A stretch of DNA of 45,071 nucleotides from Firm-04 sp045627405. GTDB lineage: Bacteria; Bacillota; Clostridia; Oscillospirales; Ruminococcaceae. Where the stretch lies: the NCBI GenBank assembly GCA_045627405.1, contig JAZQNP010000020.1:1-45071 (forward strand), in the 5' to 3' direction. The translations under genes and the position numbers were made by a program. Under the pieces are notes generated by a model. It was not told the DNA's origin. It saw only the letters and a program-made list of their open reading frames with translations, and did no database searches. The first letter of the stretch is position 1. Every line of letters starts with the position of its first letter. Below are positions 31,295-38,914 of the stretch, one piece after another.

Positions 31295-34200
31295 TCACCT
31301 GTTGATGTCCAGTTTTTCCGTGCCGCCCATCAGAACAAGGCGGTTATCAGCCGCAGAAAAATGCTTGGCGGCTCCGCTGCGCATATAAATATCAAACGCC
31401 GTGTCAATCGCGGTAATGTCCGCATCCTCTGCATAGCTGCCCATATCCAGCGCGTGTGTTCCCTCAAAATGAATTCCCACATCACACTGCTTCATCGTGA
31501 TCACGGGCTGCCCGTCGCCGGAGCCAATGCCGATGATGCGCTGCGCAGTGATCTCCGCAGAGAATGTCGAATCTTTCAGCTGGAAGCTGCCGCCGCCCTC
31601 CTGTGAGCCGATGCCGGTCAGGATATTGCCCGACCCCAGCAGCGTGATATTCGCCGTATTGCAGGTGACGGTCGGTGCGCCGGTCTGTGCGCCGATCGCA
31701 ACGCCGGAATTCAAATGCGTGTCAAATGTTGCCGAACAGCCCGCCAGTGCAATCTGACAGCTGTCATCGAGCGTGCCGATGCCGACGCCGTTCGCACCGC
31801 TCATCTGGATAAAGACCGTCGTTCCCGTAACAGAGATCTGCTGGTTCTTGCCGACGCCGCCGCCGATGCCGATACATTCATCTCCGTTGGAAATCAGATT
31901 CAGACAGCCAGCAAGATCAATGCTGATCTTTCCGCAGGCAAAATCCGGATCTGCACCGATCGCAAATGCCTTGGTCTCGTTCACGCTGATACTGAGATTG
32001 CCCTTGCCTGTGATATACAGTTCACTGCTCTCCGGCACATGAATGCCGCCCGCGTCCATGCGGTTGTCTCCGACAAATTCCAGTGTGACACGGGAATTTC
32101 TGCCGACCTGAATCAGCGGAACCGGATGCGATGCGCTGAGATGCACATCATGCATCAGAATGTGGCAATCGGTATCATCGTTGATGCGGATATGCACATT
32201 GCTCACTGCATCAAAATCTCCGATCAGCTCCAATTCGGGCTGTGCCACAAAGATGTCGGTATATTTTTCCGCGTCAAGCTGCGGCAGACTGAGCGACAGC
32301 TCACCCTCTGTCACATAGCGTTTCAGCAGGGTCTGCTTTGCCGCAGAAGCACTGAATTTGAGCATGAGCGCGGTCAGACGCTCCGAAACCTCTGTCTGCG
32401 GGGCTTCCGAGGGCATTGCCGTGAAGTTGCCCTGAATCAGATCCGCGCCGAACCGCACGGATGCACGCAGTTCTTCCAGTGTTTCCACGCCCTCTGCCAA
32501 AGCCATGAAGCCGTTGGCATGTGCAAATTCAATGATATTGGTGACGAAATGCTGTTTTTTCGGTTCCTCGTGGATATTGGAAATCAGACTGCGGTCGATT
32601 TTCACATAGTTCGGAGAATACCGCAGCAGATTGGAGATGTTGGAGTATCCCGTGCCGTAGTCGTCAACGGCAATGTCCATATGATTTGCAAGACAACGCT
32701 GCTGTATCTGTTGCAGCTCCGTGCCGTCGGTTTCCGCCTGCTCTGTGAATTCCACAACCACCTGCGGGAGCAGATCGCCGTATTCCTCCATGAGCTGCAA
32801 GAAATCGGAATCGCTGAGAAAATGTCCGGGGATACTGTTGATAAAGATGCGCTTCTCACGAAACGGCTCCGGATGCTCCCGGATATATTTCAGCACATTG
32901 TTGTATGTCAGCCACTCAATCTCGTACAGTCTGCCGGTTTGTGTTGCATACTGCAAAATGGTCAGCGGCGGATACTGCACCTCACCTTTCGAGCGCATGA
33001 GGGCTTCATAGGCATAAATCTGACCGTTCTTGACATTGATGATCGGCTGGAAACGGTATTCCAGCAGATTTTCATTGAGGATGCGGTCAATCGCAGCGGC
33101 ATCCTTATCGGTAAATCCCGCATGGGGTTCCGTATTCTGTCCGCTGTTCTTCTGCACCTCTTTCAGTGCGACCGCCTCATTGAGCATACTTTCCAGCGAC
33201 AGTGCCGCGTTGATCGGAGAAGATACTCTTCCGACGGCAATTTCCAGACTGTAACTCTTGCCGGAAACCTGATTGTAGCTCAGCAGACGCTTATCCAGCA
33301 CACTGAGCAGTGCATCCGTCGTATTGGTGCGGATGTGTGAACTGAAAAATGCAATGAGGAATTCATCGCCGCCGATCCGCGCCGCCGTCACATCTCTGTC
33401 GATGCAGTCGTTGATGGCATTGGACAGGCTGAGCAGCGCGAGATCGCCCTCTGCATGACCGAACACACTGTTGATCTGACGCAGCCGTTTCAGTCCGATG
33501 ACAACCATTTCCAGACGCTCACCGGCATGATTCTCGTTCTGAATGCGCTCATTCAGTGCCTTCATCGCGCCCTGCAAATTGAGCATACCCGTCAGCGAAT
33601 CGCGGATCCGCGCTGCTACGAGCTTCTCATTCATCGCCTGCACGCGGGATGTTTTCAGACTGGATCCGATGACATTGCCTGCTGTGTGGATGAATTTCGG
33701 CAGCTTAAAGCATTCGCTTTCCACATCGTCGCCGTAATAAACATAATATCCGTACACCTCACTGAGCATATAAATCGAGGTGACATACAGTGTCTTGCCG
33801 CTTTCCAGCACCTTTTCCAGATCCGGAATCAGCTGAGAGCGCGCAATCATCGAAAACTGCTTCTCTTTTTTCCGGTGCAGCACCGTGCTCATCAGCTCTG
33901 CGGAATCGGCAAACTGTTCCAGACTGGATTCACTCAGCTCAGCGGAAAGGCAGTCGCGCAGACACAGACAGGCGTTCTCCGGAAAATGTCCTGCCATGAC
34001 ATCGAGATAGTCAATCACGGTTGCCTGCTTTCTGCCGAGCAGTTCTCCCTGAATCCAGTGTTCCTCGGATTCCTGATTGACACTCATCTCAATCAGATGA
34101 TACAGATCCCGGATGCCCTCATTGTGATCGCGGTGTTCCGTGACCTTGCAGCCGCAGGATTCGGACAGGCGCACAACCGGTGCAATGCCCGTCTGCAAAT

Positions 34201-35008
34201 CCGCCGGATCGCCGTCGAGAATCAGCTCTGCAATATCCAGTGCCGCTGTACAGAGCCGGTGATAATCCTTGACGCATGTCGTCAGGCGCGGGATATGATA
34301 CCGCTCTTTCATAATGCCCTCCGCGCCGGTTACAATGACATCCTCCGGCACGCGCAGACCGTGCTGCCGCAGCACAGAACAGACCGCAATCGCCATCTCA
34401 TCGTTGACACAGACAATCGCCTCCGGCGTATCCAGCGCGAGAAACTGTTCCGCAGCCGCTTTTGCGGGCAGCTCCCAGTAATCTCCGTATCCGACACGCT
34501 CCTCCTCAAACGGCAGCTTATGATTGTGCAGAGCTTCCTTATATGCCATGACCATGCACTCCGAGCCGTAATGCCCGCGAATGCCGGTCATCAGATTGAC
34601 GCGCTTGCATCCGTGATCGCCCAGCACATGTTCCAGCATCCCGTCGAACGCCTGATTGGCATACGAATAGACCGACGGTACGCCGTCCATCTTTCCGTCA
34701 TAGCACATCACGGGAATCTGGTTTTCCTTGGCAAGCTGCGCAATCGTGTCCGCGACCAGATTATTTTTCAGGGTTTCCCGCATAATGACGATCAGATCCG
34801 TAATCTGCGACGGAATCAGGTCAAACGCGCTGAAACAGGAAGAATAGCTCCGCTTATCGCGGACATTGTTATCCAGACCAGAGTTGAACACCAGCACATA
34901 ATAACCGCGTTTGCGCGCTTCGCTGACAAATGCCTGTACGCTTTCCAGCACCTCCTGATTATGAATCCGTGAGGTGCAAAGCGCGAAGACCGGTACACCG
35001 TTCAGCAT
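31295..35008 (-). CDS. LacI-type sensor / GGDEF / EAL / beta-helix signalling protein
   Basis: A 1237-aa cytoplasmic protein; no signal peptide or TM segment was seen. ATG 35008 is chosen because a GAGGGGGG site lies 8 nt upstream, rather than earlier ATGs that overlap that site. Residues 1 to about 285 form a LacI/GalR-type periplasmic-binding fold without the DNA-binding helix-turn-helix. A linker (about 300-465) follows. The GGDEF domain (about 466-620) has an intact GGDEF (546-550), but the first metal Asp is replaced (VVIGLKRLR), so cyclase activity is doubtful. The EAL domain (about 640-890) keeps E668-A-L, N724, E753, D782-D783, K803, E839 and Q859, so c-di-GMP hydrolysis is likely. 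The last 270 residues are Gly-rich repeats resembling a parallel beta-helix. The whole combination suggests ligand-controlled c-di-GMP breakdown. Confidence 0.85.
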   Translation of the reverse strand: MLNGVPVFALCTSRIHNQEVLESVQAFVSEARKRGYYVLVFNSGLDNNVRDKRSYSSCFSAFDLIPSQITDLIVIMRETLKNNLVADTIAQLAKENQIPVMCYDGKMDGVPSVYSYANQAFDGMLEHVLGDHGCKRVNLMTGIRGHYGSECMVMAYKEALHNHKLPFEEERVGYGDYWELPAKAAAEQFLALDTPEAIVCVNDEMAIAVCSVLRQHGLRVPEDVIVTGAEGIMKERYHIPRLTTCVKDYHRLCTAALDIAELILDGDPADLQTGIAPVVRLSESCGCKVTEHRDHNEGIRDLYHLIEMSVNQESEEHWIQGELLGRKQATVIDYLDVMAGHFPENACLCLRDCLSAELSESSLEQFADSAELMSTVLHRKKEKQFSMIARSQLIPDLEKVLESGKTLYVTSIYMLSEVYGYYVYYGDDVESECFKLPKFIHTAGNVIGSSLKTSRVQAMNEKLVAARIRDSLTGMLNLQGAMKALNERIQNENHAGERLEMVVIGLKRLRQINSVFGHAEGDLALLSLSNAINDCIDRDVTAARIGGDEFLIAFFSSHIRTNTTDALLSVLDKRLLSYNQVSGKSYSLEIAVGRVSSPINAALSLESMLNEAVALKEVQKNSGQNTEPHAGFTDKDAAAIDRILNENLLEYRFQPIINVKNGQIYAYEALMRSKGEVQYPPLTILQYATQTGRLYEIEWLTYNNVLKYIREHPEPFREKRIFINSIPGHFLSDSDFLQLMEEYGDLLPQVVVEFTEQAETDGTELQQIQQRCLANHMDIAVDDYGTGYSNISNLLRYSPNYVKIDRSLISNIHEEPKKQHFVTNIIEFAHANGFMALAEGVETLEELRASVRFGADLIQGNFTAMPSEAPQTEVSERLTALMLKFSASAAKQTLLKRYVTEGELSLSLPQLDAEKYTDIFVAQPELELIGDFDAVSNVHIRINDDTDCHILMHDVHLSASHPVPLIQVGRNSRVTLEFVGDNRMDAGGIHVPESSELYITGKGNLSISVNETKAFAIGADPDFACGKISIDLAGCLNLISNGDECIGIGGGVGKNQQISVTGTTVFIQMSGANGVGIGTLDDSCQIALAGCSATFDTHLNSGVAIGAQTGAPTVTCNTANITLLGSGNILTGIGSQEGGGSFQLKDSTFSAEITAQRIIGIGSGDGQPVITMKQCDVGIHFEGTHALDMGSYAEDADITAIDTAFDIYMRSGAAKHFSAADNRLVLMGGTEKLDINR

Positions 35009-35056
35009 CGGGACCCCCCCTCTCATCATTTCAAATAGCGATACTTACCTATCATT

Positions 35057-35085
35057 ATTCTAACACGAATGCGCCTGTTTGTCAA
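35057..35085 (-). promoter_or_regulatory. SigA-type promoter of the EAL/plsY unit
   Basis: Minus strand TTGACA (35080-35085), 17 nt, TAGAAT (35057-35062), about 50 nt upstream of the chosen start. Confidence 0.88.
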
Positions 35086-35155
35086 TGGGGAAAGCGACAA
35101 TCGTGCATGACTGTCTACAAAACGACAGCAGCAAAAGCGAAGAACCGCTCCCATC

Positions 35156-35190
35156 GTTCATAAAATATTTTGCGGCAGTTCATAAAATAT
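35156..35190. repeat. 13-nt direct repeat upstream of the CpsB-like gene promoter
   Basis: GTTCATAAAATAT occurs twice exactly (35156-35168 and 35178-35190), 22 nt apart (two helical turns), and a partial third copy (CCATAAATCA) touches the -35 hexamer. This is the arrangement of an activator or repressor site. Confidence 0.7.
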
Positions 35191-35200
35191 CCATAAATCA

Positions 35201-35229
35201 TTGACAAATCAAACAGTTTGTGCTACAAT
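35201..35229 (+). promoter_or_regulatory. SigA-type promoter of the CpsB-like gene
   Basis: TTGACA (35201-35206), 17 nt, TACAAT (35224-35229). It lies 71 nt upstream of ATG 35300. Confidence 0.88.
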
Positions 35230-35299
35230 GGTATTCAGGAAACTTTTTAGATTTGACCGGCTGCATGCCGATCGGAAGAAAGAAGGTGCGCCGTACAGC

Positions 35300-36022
35300 A
35301 TGAACTACCATGTCGATGTCCACGCGAATCTGCTGCCGGGAATGCCGGGCATCGGAAACCGCGCGCTGACAAAGGAAGAAGCCCTTGCGCGCATGGAAGC
35401 CTGCAAGGAAAGCAATATCAAGCTGTCCGTTGCTGCACCGTATTTTTCACCGGATACGCAGACACCGGAGGCATTTCTCGCCTGCCGGGATGCCGCACTC
35501 GCTGCGCAGACAGAAGCGGCACAGCCCATGCGTCTTGTCGGCGGCGCGGTTCTTCCGCTGTCATGGTGCGTGGAGCATCCGCGGGAGATGAAGCCGTTCA
35601 TCCTCGGTGACTCCAATTATGTGCTGGTGGATCTGCCGCAGGAGCCGGTCACAGAGGCTTTCTGCGAAACGCTCTCCCGTCTCCGGATCGTGAGCGGACT
35701 GTGCCCGATTGCCGTCGATATTGACCGCTACTATGATTTCTGGTCGCCGGAAGACTGGTTCGCGCTGCGTCAGACAGGCATGCTGCTGCAAATCTCCGTG
35801 AACGGCATGCTCCAACCGGAAAACCGCAAGCTGACACTCTATCTCCTCGCCAATCAGTACGCCCATTTTGTCGCAACCGGTTCGCGCTCAGTCGATGAGC
35901 CGCTGCATTTCACGGAGGCAATGCGCATGATCCAGCGCAGTCTGCCCGCACATCTCTATCGCCGCATCAAAAACAACGCAGGCATGCTGCTTTCCAATGC
36001 AGAGCCAGCCTCGTTCCTCTAA
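35300..36022 (+). CDS. CpsB/YwqE-like PHP-fold protein lacking the metal-binding residues
   Basis: A 240-aa protein that follows the pattern of CpsB/YwqE tyrosine phosphatases along its length: DVHANLLPG at the start, YVLVDLPQEPV, PIAVDIDRY, AHFVATGSR, and a C-terminal NNAGMLLSN. Every metal-binding block of the family is changed: DIHxH to DVHAN (6-10), ATPH to AAPY (45-48), AHPER to AVDID (138-142), and SDAH to TGSR (193-196). It is therefore probably not a phosphatase but a derived binding or regulatory protein. ATG 35300 is used because an earlier in-frame ATG lies inside the promoter; the GAAGG site is somewhat distant (about 13 nt). Confidence 0.7.
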   Translation: MNYHVDVHANLLPGMPGIGNRALTKEEALARMEACKESNIKLSVAAPYFSPDTQTPEAFLACRDAALAAQTEAAQPMRLVGGAVLPLSWCVEHPREMKPFILGDSNYVLVDLPQEPVTEAFCETLSRLRIVSGLCPIAVDIDRYYDFWSPEDWFALRQTGMLLQISVNGMLQPENRKLTLYLLANQYAHFVATGSRSVDEPLHFTEAMRMIQRSLPAHLYRRIKNNAGMLLSNAEPASFL

Positions 36023-36045
36023 TAGTATGCCCAAAATCTTTCATG

Positions 36046-36081
36046 ATAAAAAAAGCGCGCATCCTTTTACCGGATGCGCGC
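36046..36081. terminator. Bidirectional terminator between convergent genes
   Basis: A 10-bp stem GCGCGCATCC/GGATGCGCGC (36055-36064 with 36072-36081) with a 7-nt loop. On the minus strand it is followed by T7, so it is strong for the epimerase gene; the plus-strand tail (TGTTCTTTC) is weaker. Confidence 0.88.
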
Positions 36082-36101
36082 TGTTCTTTCTCATTTATTT
36101 A

Positions 36102-37106
36102 TTACGCAGTGAAGAAACGCTGATTCGCTTCAAAAACGCCGTGCGGTTTCAGCTCACGGTAGCCCGTGACCTCCGGCGGCAGATTCAGATTCGGCGCGTC
36201 AATCATCGCGGTCATCGGCTCCGGACAGAAATATCCGTTGAAGCCCTTGTCATTCCAGACAATCCAGAACTTATATTCCTCGCTGACCTCATAGCAGATC
36301 TTTTTGCCGCTTGCGACATCTTCTGCAATCACGCCGTAAAACTTCTGACCGTCGAGCATTCCGTACTCTGCCTGATACATATCGTTATCAAGATTTTGCA
36401 GCACCGGACACTTGGTGCCGTTTTTATATTCCAGATCGGAGAGCTTCGGTTCCAGCAGACGCTCCGTCGGCAGGCAGCGTTCATTCAGCTCGCAGCGTTT
36501 CCCGATCGGTACCATCAGGCGCATATCCTCTGCCTTTGCACCGTCAAGGAACGGTGCCTGAATGGTCGTGTGCGTTGCCAGCGAAACCGGCAGCACCTTC
36601 TCCGAAAGGTTGATCATCGCAAACTTGTGCTCCAAGCCGTACTCACTGAGCGTGAACGTCAGCTCCACACGGAACCGCAGCGGAAGATATTCAAAAAACG
36701 GATCGTTTTCATCATAGGTATACGCTGTCTTGACAACGGCGCAGTTTTCATCTGCGTGCTGGGACAGAACCGTATATGCCCGCTTGTGCAAAAAGCCGTG
36801 AATGTGATTGTGATACGGTGCTTTCTCATTGACCGGCAGCTGATACACTGCATCGGAGGTTTTCAGAACGCCGTCAGCAAAACGGTTCGGCAGATAAAGT
36901 GTCGGGAGACCCCAGACTTCTGCGGACTGCCGCAGTGTATCTGCTGTGTTATCCGGCGAAAACCGGAACACGTCGATATTGTTTGCCACATCCCGCAGCC
37001 GGATGACATTCGAGCCAAGCTCATAGGCGATATATGCCTCATAGCCGCCCGCTGACATCATTATGCAGGGTGTGCCGTTCAAAACCGTTTGCTGTATCAT
37101 ATTCAT
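36102..37106 (-). CDS. Aldose 1-epimerase family protein (mutarotase)
   Basis: A 334-aa GalM-like enzyme interconverting alpha and beta anomers of sugars. NRFADG (74-79), HNHIHGFLHKR (99-109), the catalytic His in ATHTTI (H179) and the Glu in CPEPMT (E296) fit the family's His/His/Glu active site. There is no signal peptide, so it is cytoplasmic. ATG 37106 is preceded by AAGGAGG (11 nt); a second ATG lies two codons in. It has its own promoter and terminator. The sugar is not predictable; galactose or arabinose released by secreted enzymes is plausible. Confidence 0.88.
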   Translation of the reverse strand: MNMIQQTVLNGTPCIMMSAGGYEAYIAYELGSNVIRLRDVANNIDVFRFSPDNTADTLRQSAEVWGLPTLYLPNRFADGVLKTSDAVYQLPVNEKAPYHNHIHGFLHKRAYTVLSQHADENCAVVKTAYTYDENDPFFEYLPLRFRVELTFTLSEYGLEHKFAMINLSEKVLPVSLATHTTIQAPFLDGAKAEDMRLMVPIGKRCELNERCLPTERLLEPKLSDLEYKNGTKCPVLQNLDNDMYQAEYGMLDGQKFYGVIAEDVASGKKICYEVSEEYKFWIVWNDKGFNGYFCPEPMTAMIDAPNLNLPPEVTGYRELKPHGVFEANQRFFTA

Positions 37107-37156
37107 AGTGTGTATAGCCTCCTTACGCTAAGGGTCGGGAAATGCCGATTCATCTT

Positions 37157-37185
37157 AGTATAGCACATTTTCGGCAAAAAGGCAA
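37157..37185 (-). promoter_or_regulatory. SigA-type promoter of the epimerase gene
   Basis: Minus strand TTGCCT (37180-37185), 17 nt, TATACT (37157-37162). Confidence 0.8.
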
Positions 37186-37265
37186 GTCTCGCGGCTGTTT
37201 TTGGCAATCTGTACGAATATTATCCCGATTTTTGGTCACAACGCGAACGAACAGTGTCGAACCGG

Positions 37266-37297
37266 ATCGAAAACGCAGCATTTTGTGCGGTTTCGAT
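37266..37297. repeat. Inverted repeat in the divergent intergenic region
   Basis: ATCGAAAACGCA (37266-37277) and TGCGGTTTCGAT (37286-37297) are complementary at 11 of 12 positions with an 8-nt loop and no T-tract. It lies in the 403-nt gap between the epimerase and CAP-dockerin genes, about 80 nt upstream of the epimerase -35, and may be a regulator site. Apart from this and the two promoters, nothing else was recognised in the gap. Confidence 0.6.
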
Positions 37298-37419
37298 TGG
37301 AGCCCGCCTGCAATTATACGGCGTTCTGCGGCAGTTTCCGACAATTTGCCGGTCAGTCACTGCATATGACGCCCTTCTATCCCGCAAATTATTCGGCGAT
37401 TCTCACAACGGTCTTGCAC

Positions 37420-37448
37420 TTGACAAAGCGCAAAATGTATGATATTAT
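37420..37448 (+). promoter_or_regulatory. SigA-type promoter of the CAP-dockerin gene
   Basis: TTGACA (37420-37425), 17 nt, TATTAT (37443-37448), 61 nt upstream of the start codon. Confidence 0.85.
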
Positions 37449-37459
37449 AGCAGTATACT

Positions 37460-37483
37460 CTACTGCCCTACTACCCTACTGCC
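37460..37483 (+). repeat. Three tandem 8-nt repeats in the 5' leader
   Basis: CTACTGCC, CTACTACC, CTACTGCC in direct succession, followed by CTAA, between the promoter and the ribosome binding site of the CAP-dockerin gene. Confidence 0.7.
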
Positions 37484-37509
37484 CTAATACATGCAGAAAG
37501 GATAACGCT

Positions 37510-38817
37510 ATGAAAACATTGATGAAACTTTCGGCGGCAATGACGGCAGGCGCGACAGTTTGCGCGATGTTCTGCGCGTTTCCCGCAAATGCAGGAATCA
37601 TAAACAGCACCGGCGGAGATTATGCGGAAATACCGGCAGTCTCTGGCAAGGGTGAAGTCGGGACAGCAGATGCTGCCGGAATCAATGTAGCATATCACAC
37701 ACAGGACGAGATACGCACTTATCTCAACGCGCACCCCTTCTCGTACACAGGCGATGAGACCTACGACAGCAACGGCACCCCCGACGATCAGGCGGAGCAG
37801 AATGCGATCAACTGCCTGAATTATATGCGCTACATAGCAGGACTTGATGAGGTCACGCTGAATGCTTCCTATCTTGAACAGGCTCAGGCGGCGAGTATCG
37901 TAATCGGCGAGCTTGGCTATCTTTCGCACAGTCCCTCCCAGCCGGATACTGTTTCCGACGAGATTTATGCACGCGGCGCACAGGGCGCAGGCAGATCGAA
38001 TCTTGCCATGTATTCAAGAGGCTGGGGTTCAAGAGCTGCATTTTCTGTTGTGATGTATATGTCTGACTCTGACAGTTCAAATATCGACTGTGTCGGTCAC
38101 CGCCGCTGGTGCCTGAATGCGCCGATGAAACAGACTGCCTTTGGTTTCTATCAGTCAGGGTATTATTATTACTCGGCGATGTACGCGATTGACGGATACT
38201 TCAACTCCGCTGACCGTTACGGCGTGTGCTGGCCGGCGCAAAACACTCCGACCGACGTGTTTGGCTACTATGATGACGACGCATGGAGTATCAGTATGGG
38301 CTATACCGTGGATGCATCTGCGGTAAAGGTAACACTCACGCGCGTAAACGACGGCAGGACATGGACATTCAGTCAGGCATCCTCCGACGGCGATTTCTAC
38401 GTTGATAATCAGGGCTACGGACAGAGCGGCTGTATCATTTTCCGCCCTGATGATGCATCGCACAAGCAGGTGAATTACGACGCAAAACGCTATCACGACG
38501 GTGAAGTGTATCAGGTAACGATCGAGGGACTGAAAACGCTTGTCAGCTATACGGTCAATTTCTTCGATATCGAAGGCGGACAGACCACAACGACAACAAC
38601 GACAACCACAACAACAACCGTACAGCAAATGACGGAATACGATCTGAACGGGAACGGAACAACGGATCTTGCCGATGCCGTTTTCCTCCTCCGGTGCATC
38701 GCAGAAGAGAATCCCACCGGCATTTCGCGCGAGAGGCTGTCTGCCGCTGACCTTGACGGTGACGGATCGCTCACGCTGCTGGATGTCCGTACCCTTTTGA
38801 ATCTGCTGCAATCATAA
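37510..38817 (+). CDS. Secreted CAP-domain protein with Thr linker and dockerin
   Basis: A 435-aa exported protein. ATG 37510 follows AGAAAGGA. The signal peptide is residues 1-28 (cleavage after PANA). A CAP/SCP-PR1 domain (about 92-235) shows QNAINCLNYMRYIAGL, LGYLSHSP and the CVGHRRWCLN block, with candidate metal or active-site His residues. A beta-rich region (about 240-355) follows. Twelve consecutive Thr (359-370) form a linker, then a C-terminal dockerin (about 377-435) with calcium loops DLNGNGTTDLADA and DLDGDGSLTLLDV. The dockerin suggests display on a cellulosome. CAP proteins of bacteria have poorly known roles (adhesion, lipid binding, possible protease), so the activity is unassigned. 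Confidence 0.88.
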   Translation: MKTLMKLSAAMTAGATVCAMFCAFPANAGIINSTGGDYAEIPAVSGKGEVGTADAAGINVAYHTQDEIRTYLNAHPFSYTGDETYDSNGTPDDQAEQNAINCLNYMRYIAGLDEVTLNASYLEQAQAASIVIGELGYLSHSPSQPDTVSDEIYARGAQGAGRSNLAMYSRGWGSRAAFSVVMYMSDSDSSNIDCVGHRRWCLNAPMKQTAFGFYQSGYYYYSAMYAIDGYFNSADRYGVCWPAQNTPTDVFGYYDDDAWSISMGYTVDASAVKVTLTRVNDGRTWTFSQASSDGDFYVDNQGYGQSGCIIFRPDDASHKQVNYDAKRYHDGEVYQVTIEGLKTLVSYTVNFFDIEGGQTTTTTTTTTTTTVQQMTEYDLNGNGTTDLADAVFLLRCIAEENPTGISRERLSAADLDGDGSLTLLDVRTLLNLLQS

Positions 38818-38825
38818 CAGCGCGA

Positions 38826-38852
38826 AAACCCGCTTCACAATGAAGCGGGTTT
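38826..38852 (+). terminator. Hairpin terminator after the CAP-dockerin gene
   Basis: AAACCCGCTTCA pairs with TGAAGCGGGTTT (38826-38837 with 38841-38852). It starts 9 nt past the stop, with only a short T-tail. Confidence 0.8.
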
Positions 38853-38861
38853 CATAATGCC

Positions 38862-38890
38862 TTGCAATTCTTCCTGAAACATGGTATAAT
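38862..38890 (+). promoter_or_regulatory. SigA-type promoter of the MATE gene
   Basis: TTGCAA (38862-38867), 17 nt, TATAAT (38885-38890). Confidence 0.82.
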
Positions 38891-38914
38891 GGACATATAA
38901 AGGAGTGACCCATC

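Noticed and set aside
31715..33340. A 541-codon plus-strand open frame opposite the EAL protein gene
   Set aside because: It is an antisense shadow of conserved GGDEF/EAL coding sequence; the composition is unlike the real proteins here and no start signal was seen.
37460..37483. CRISPR-like repeat
   Set aside because: Only three 8-nt units without spacers; no cas genes anywhere in the window.
38571..38620. Microsatellite or sequencing artefact in the ACA/ACG/ACC tract
   Set aside because: It encodes an uninterrupted Thr12 linker in frame between two domains, normal for dockerin proteins.
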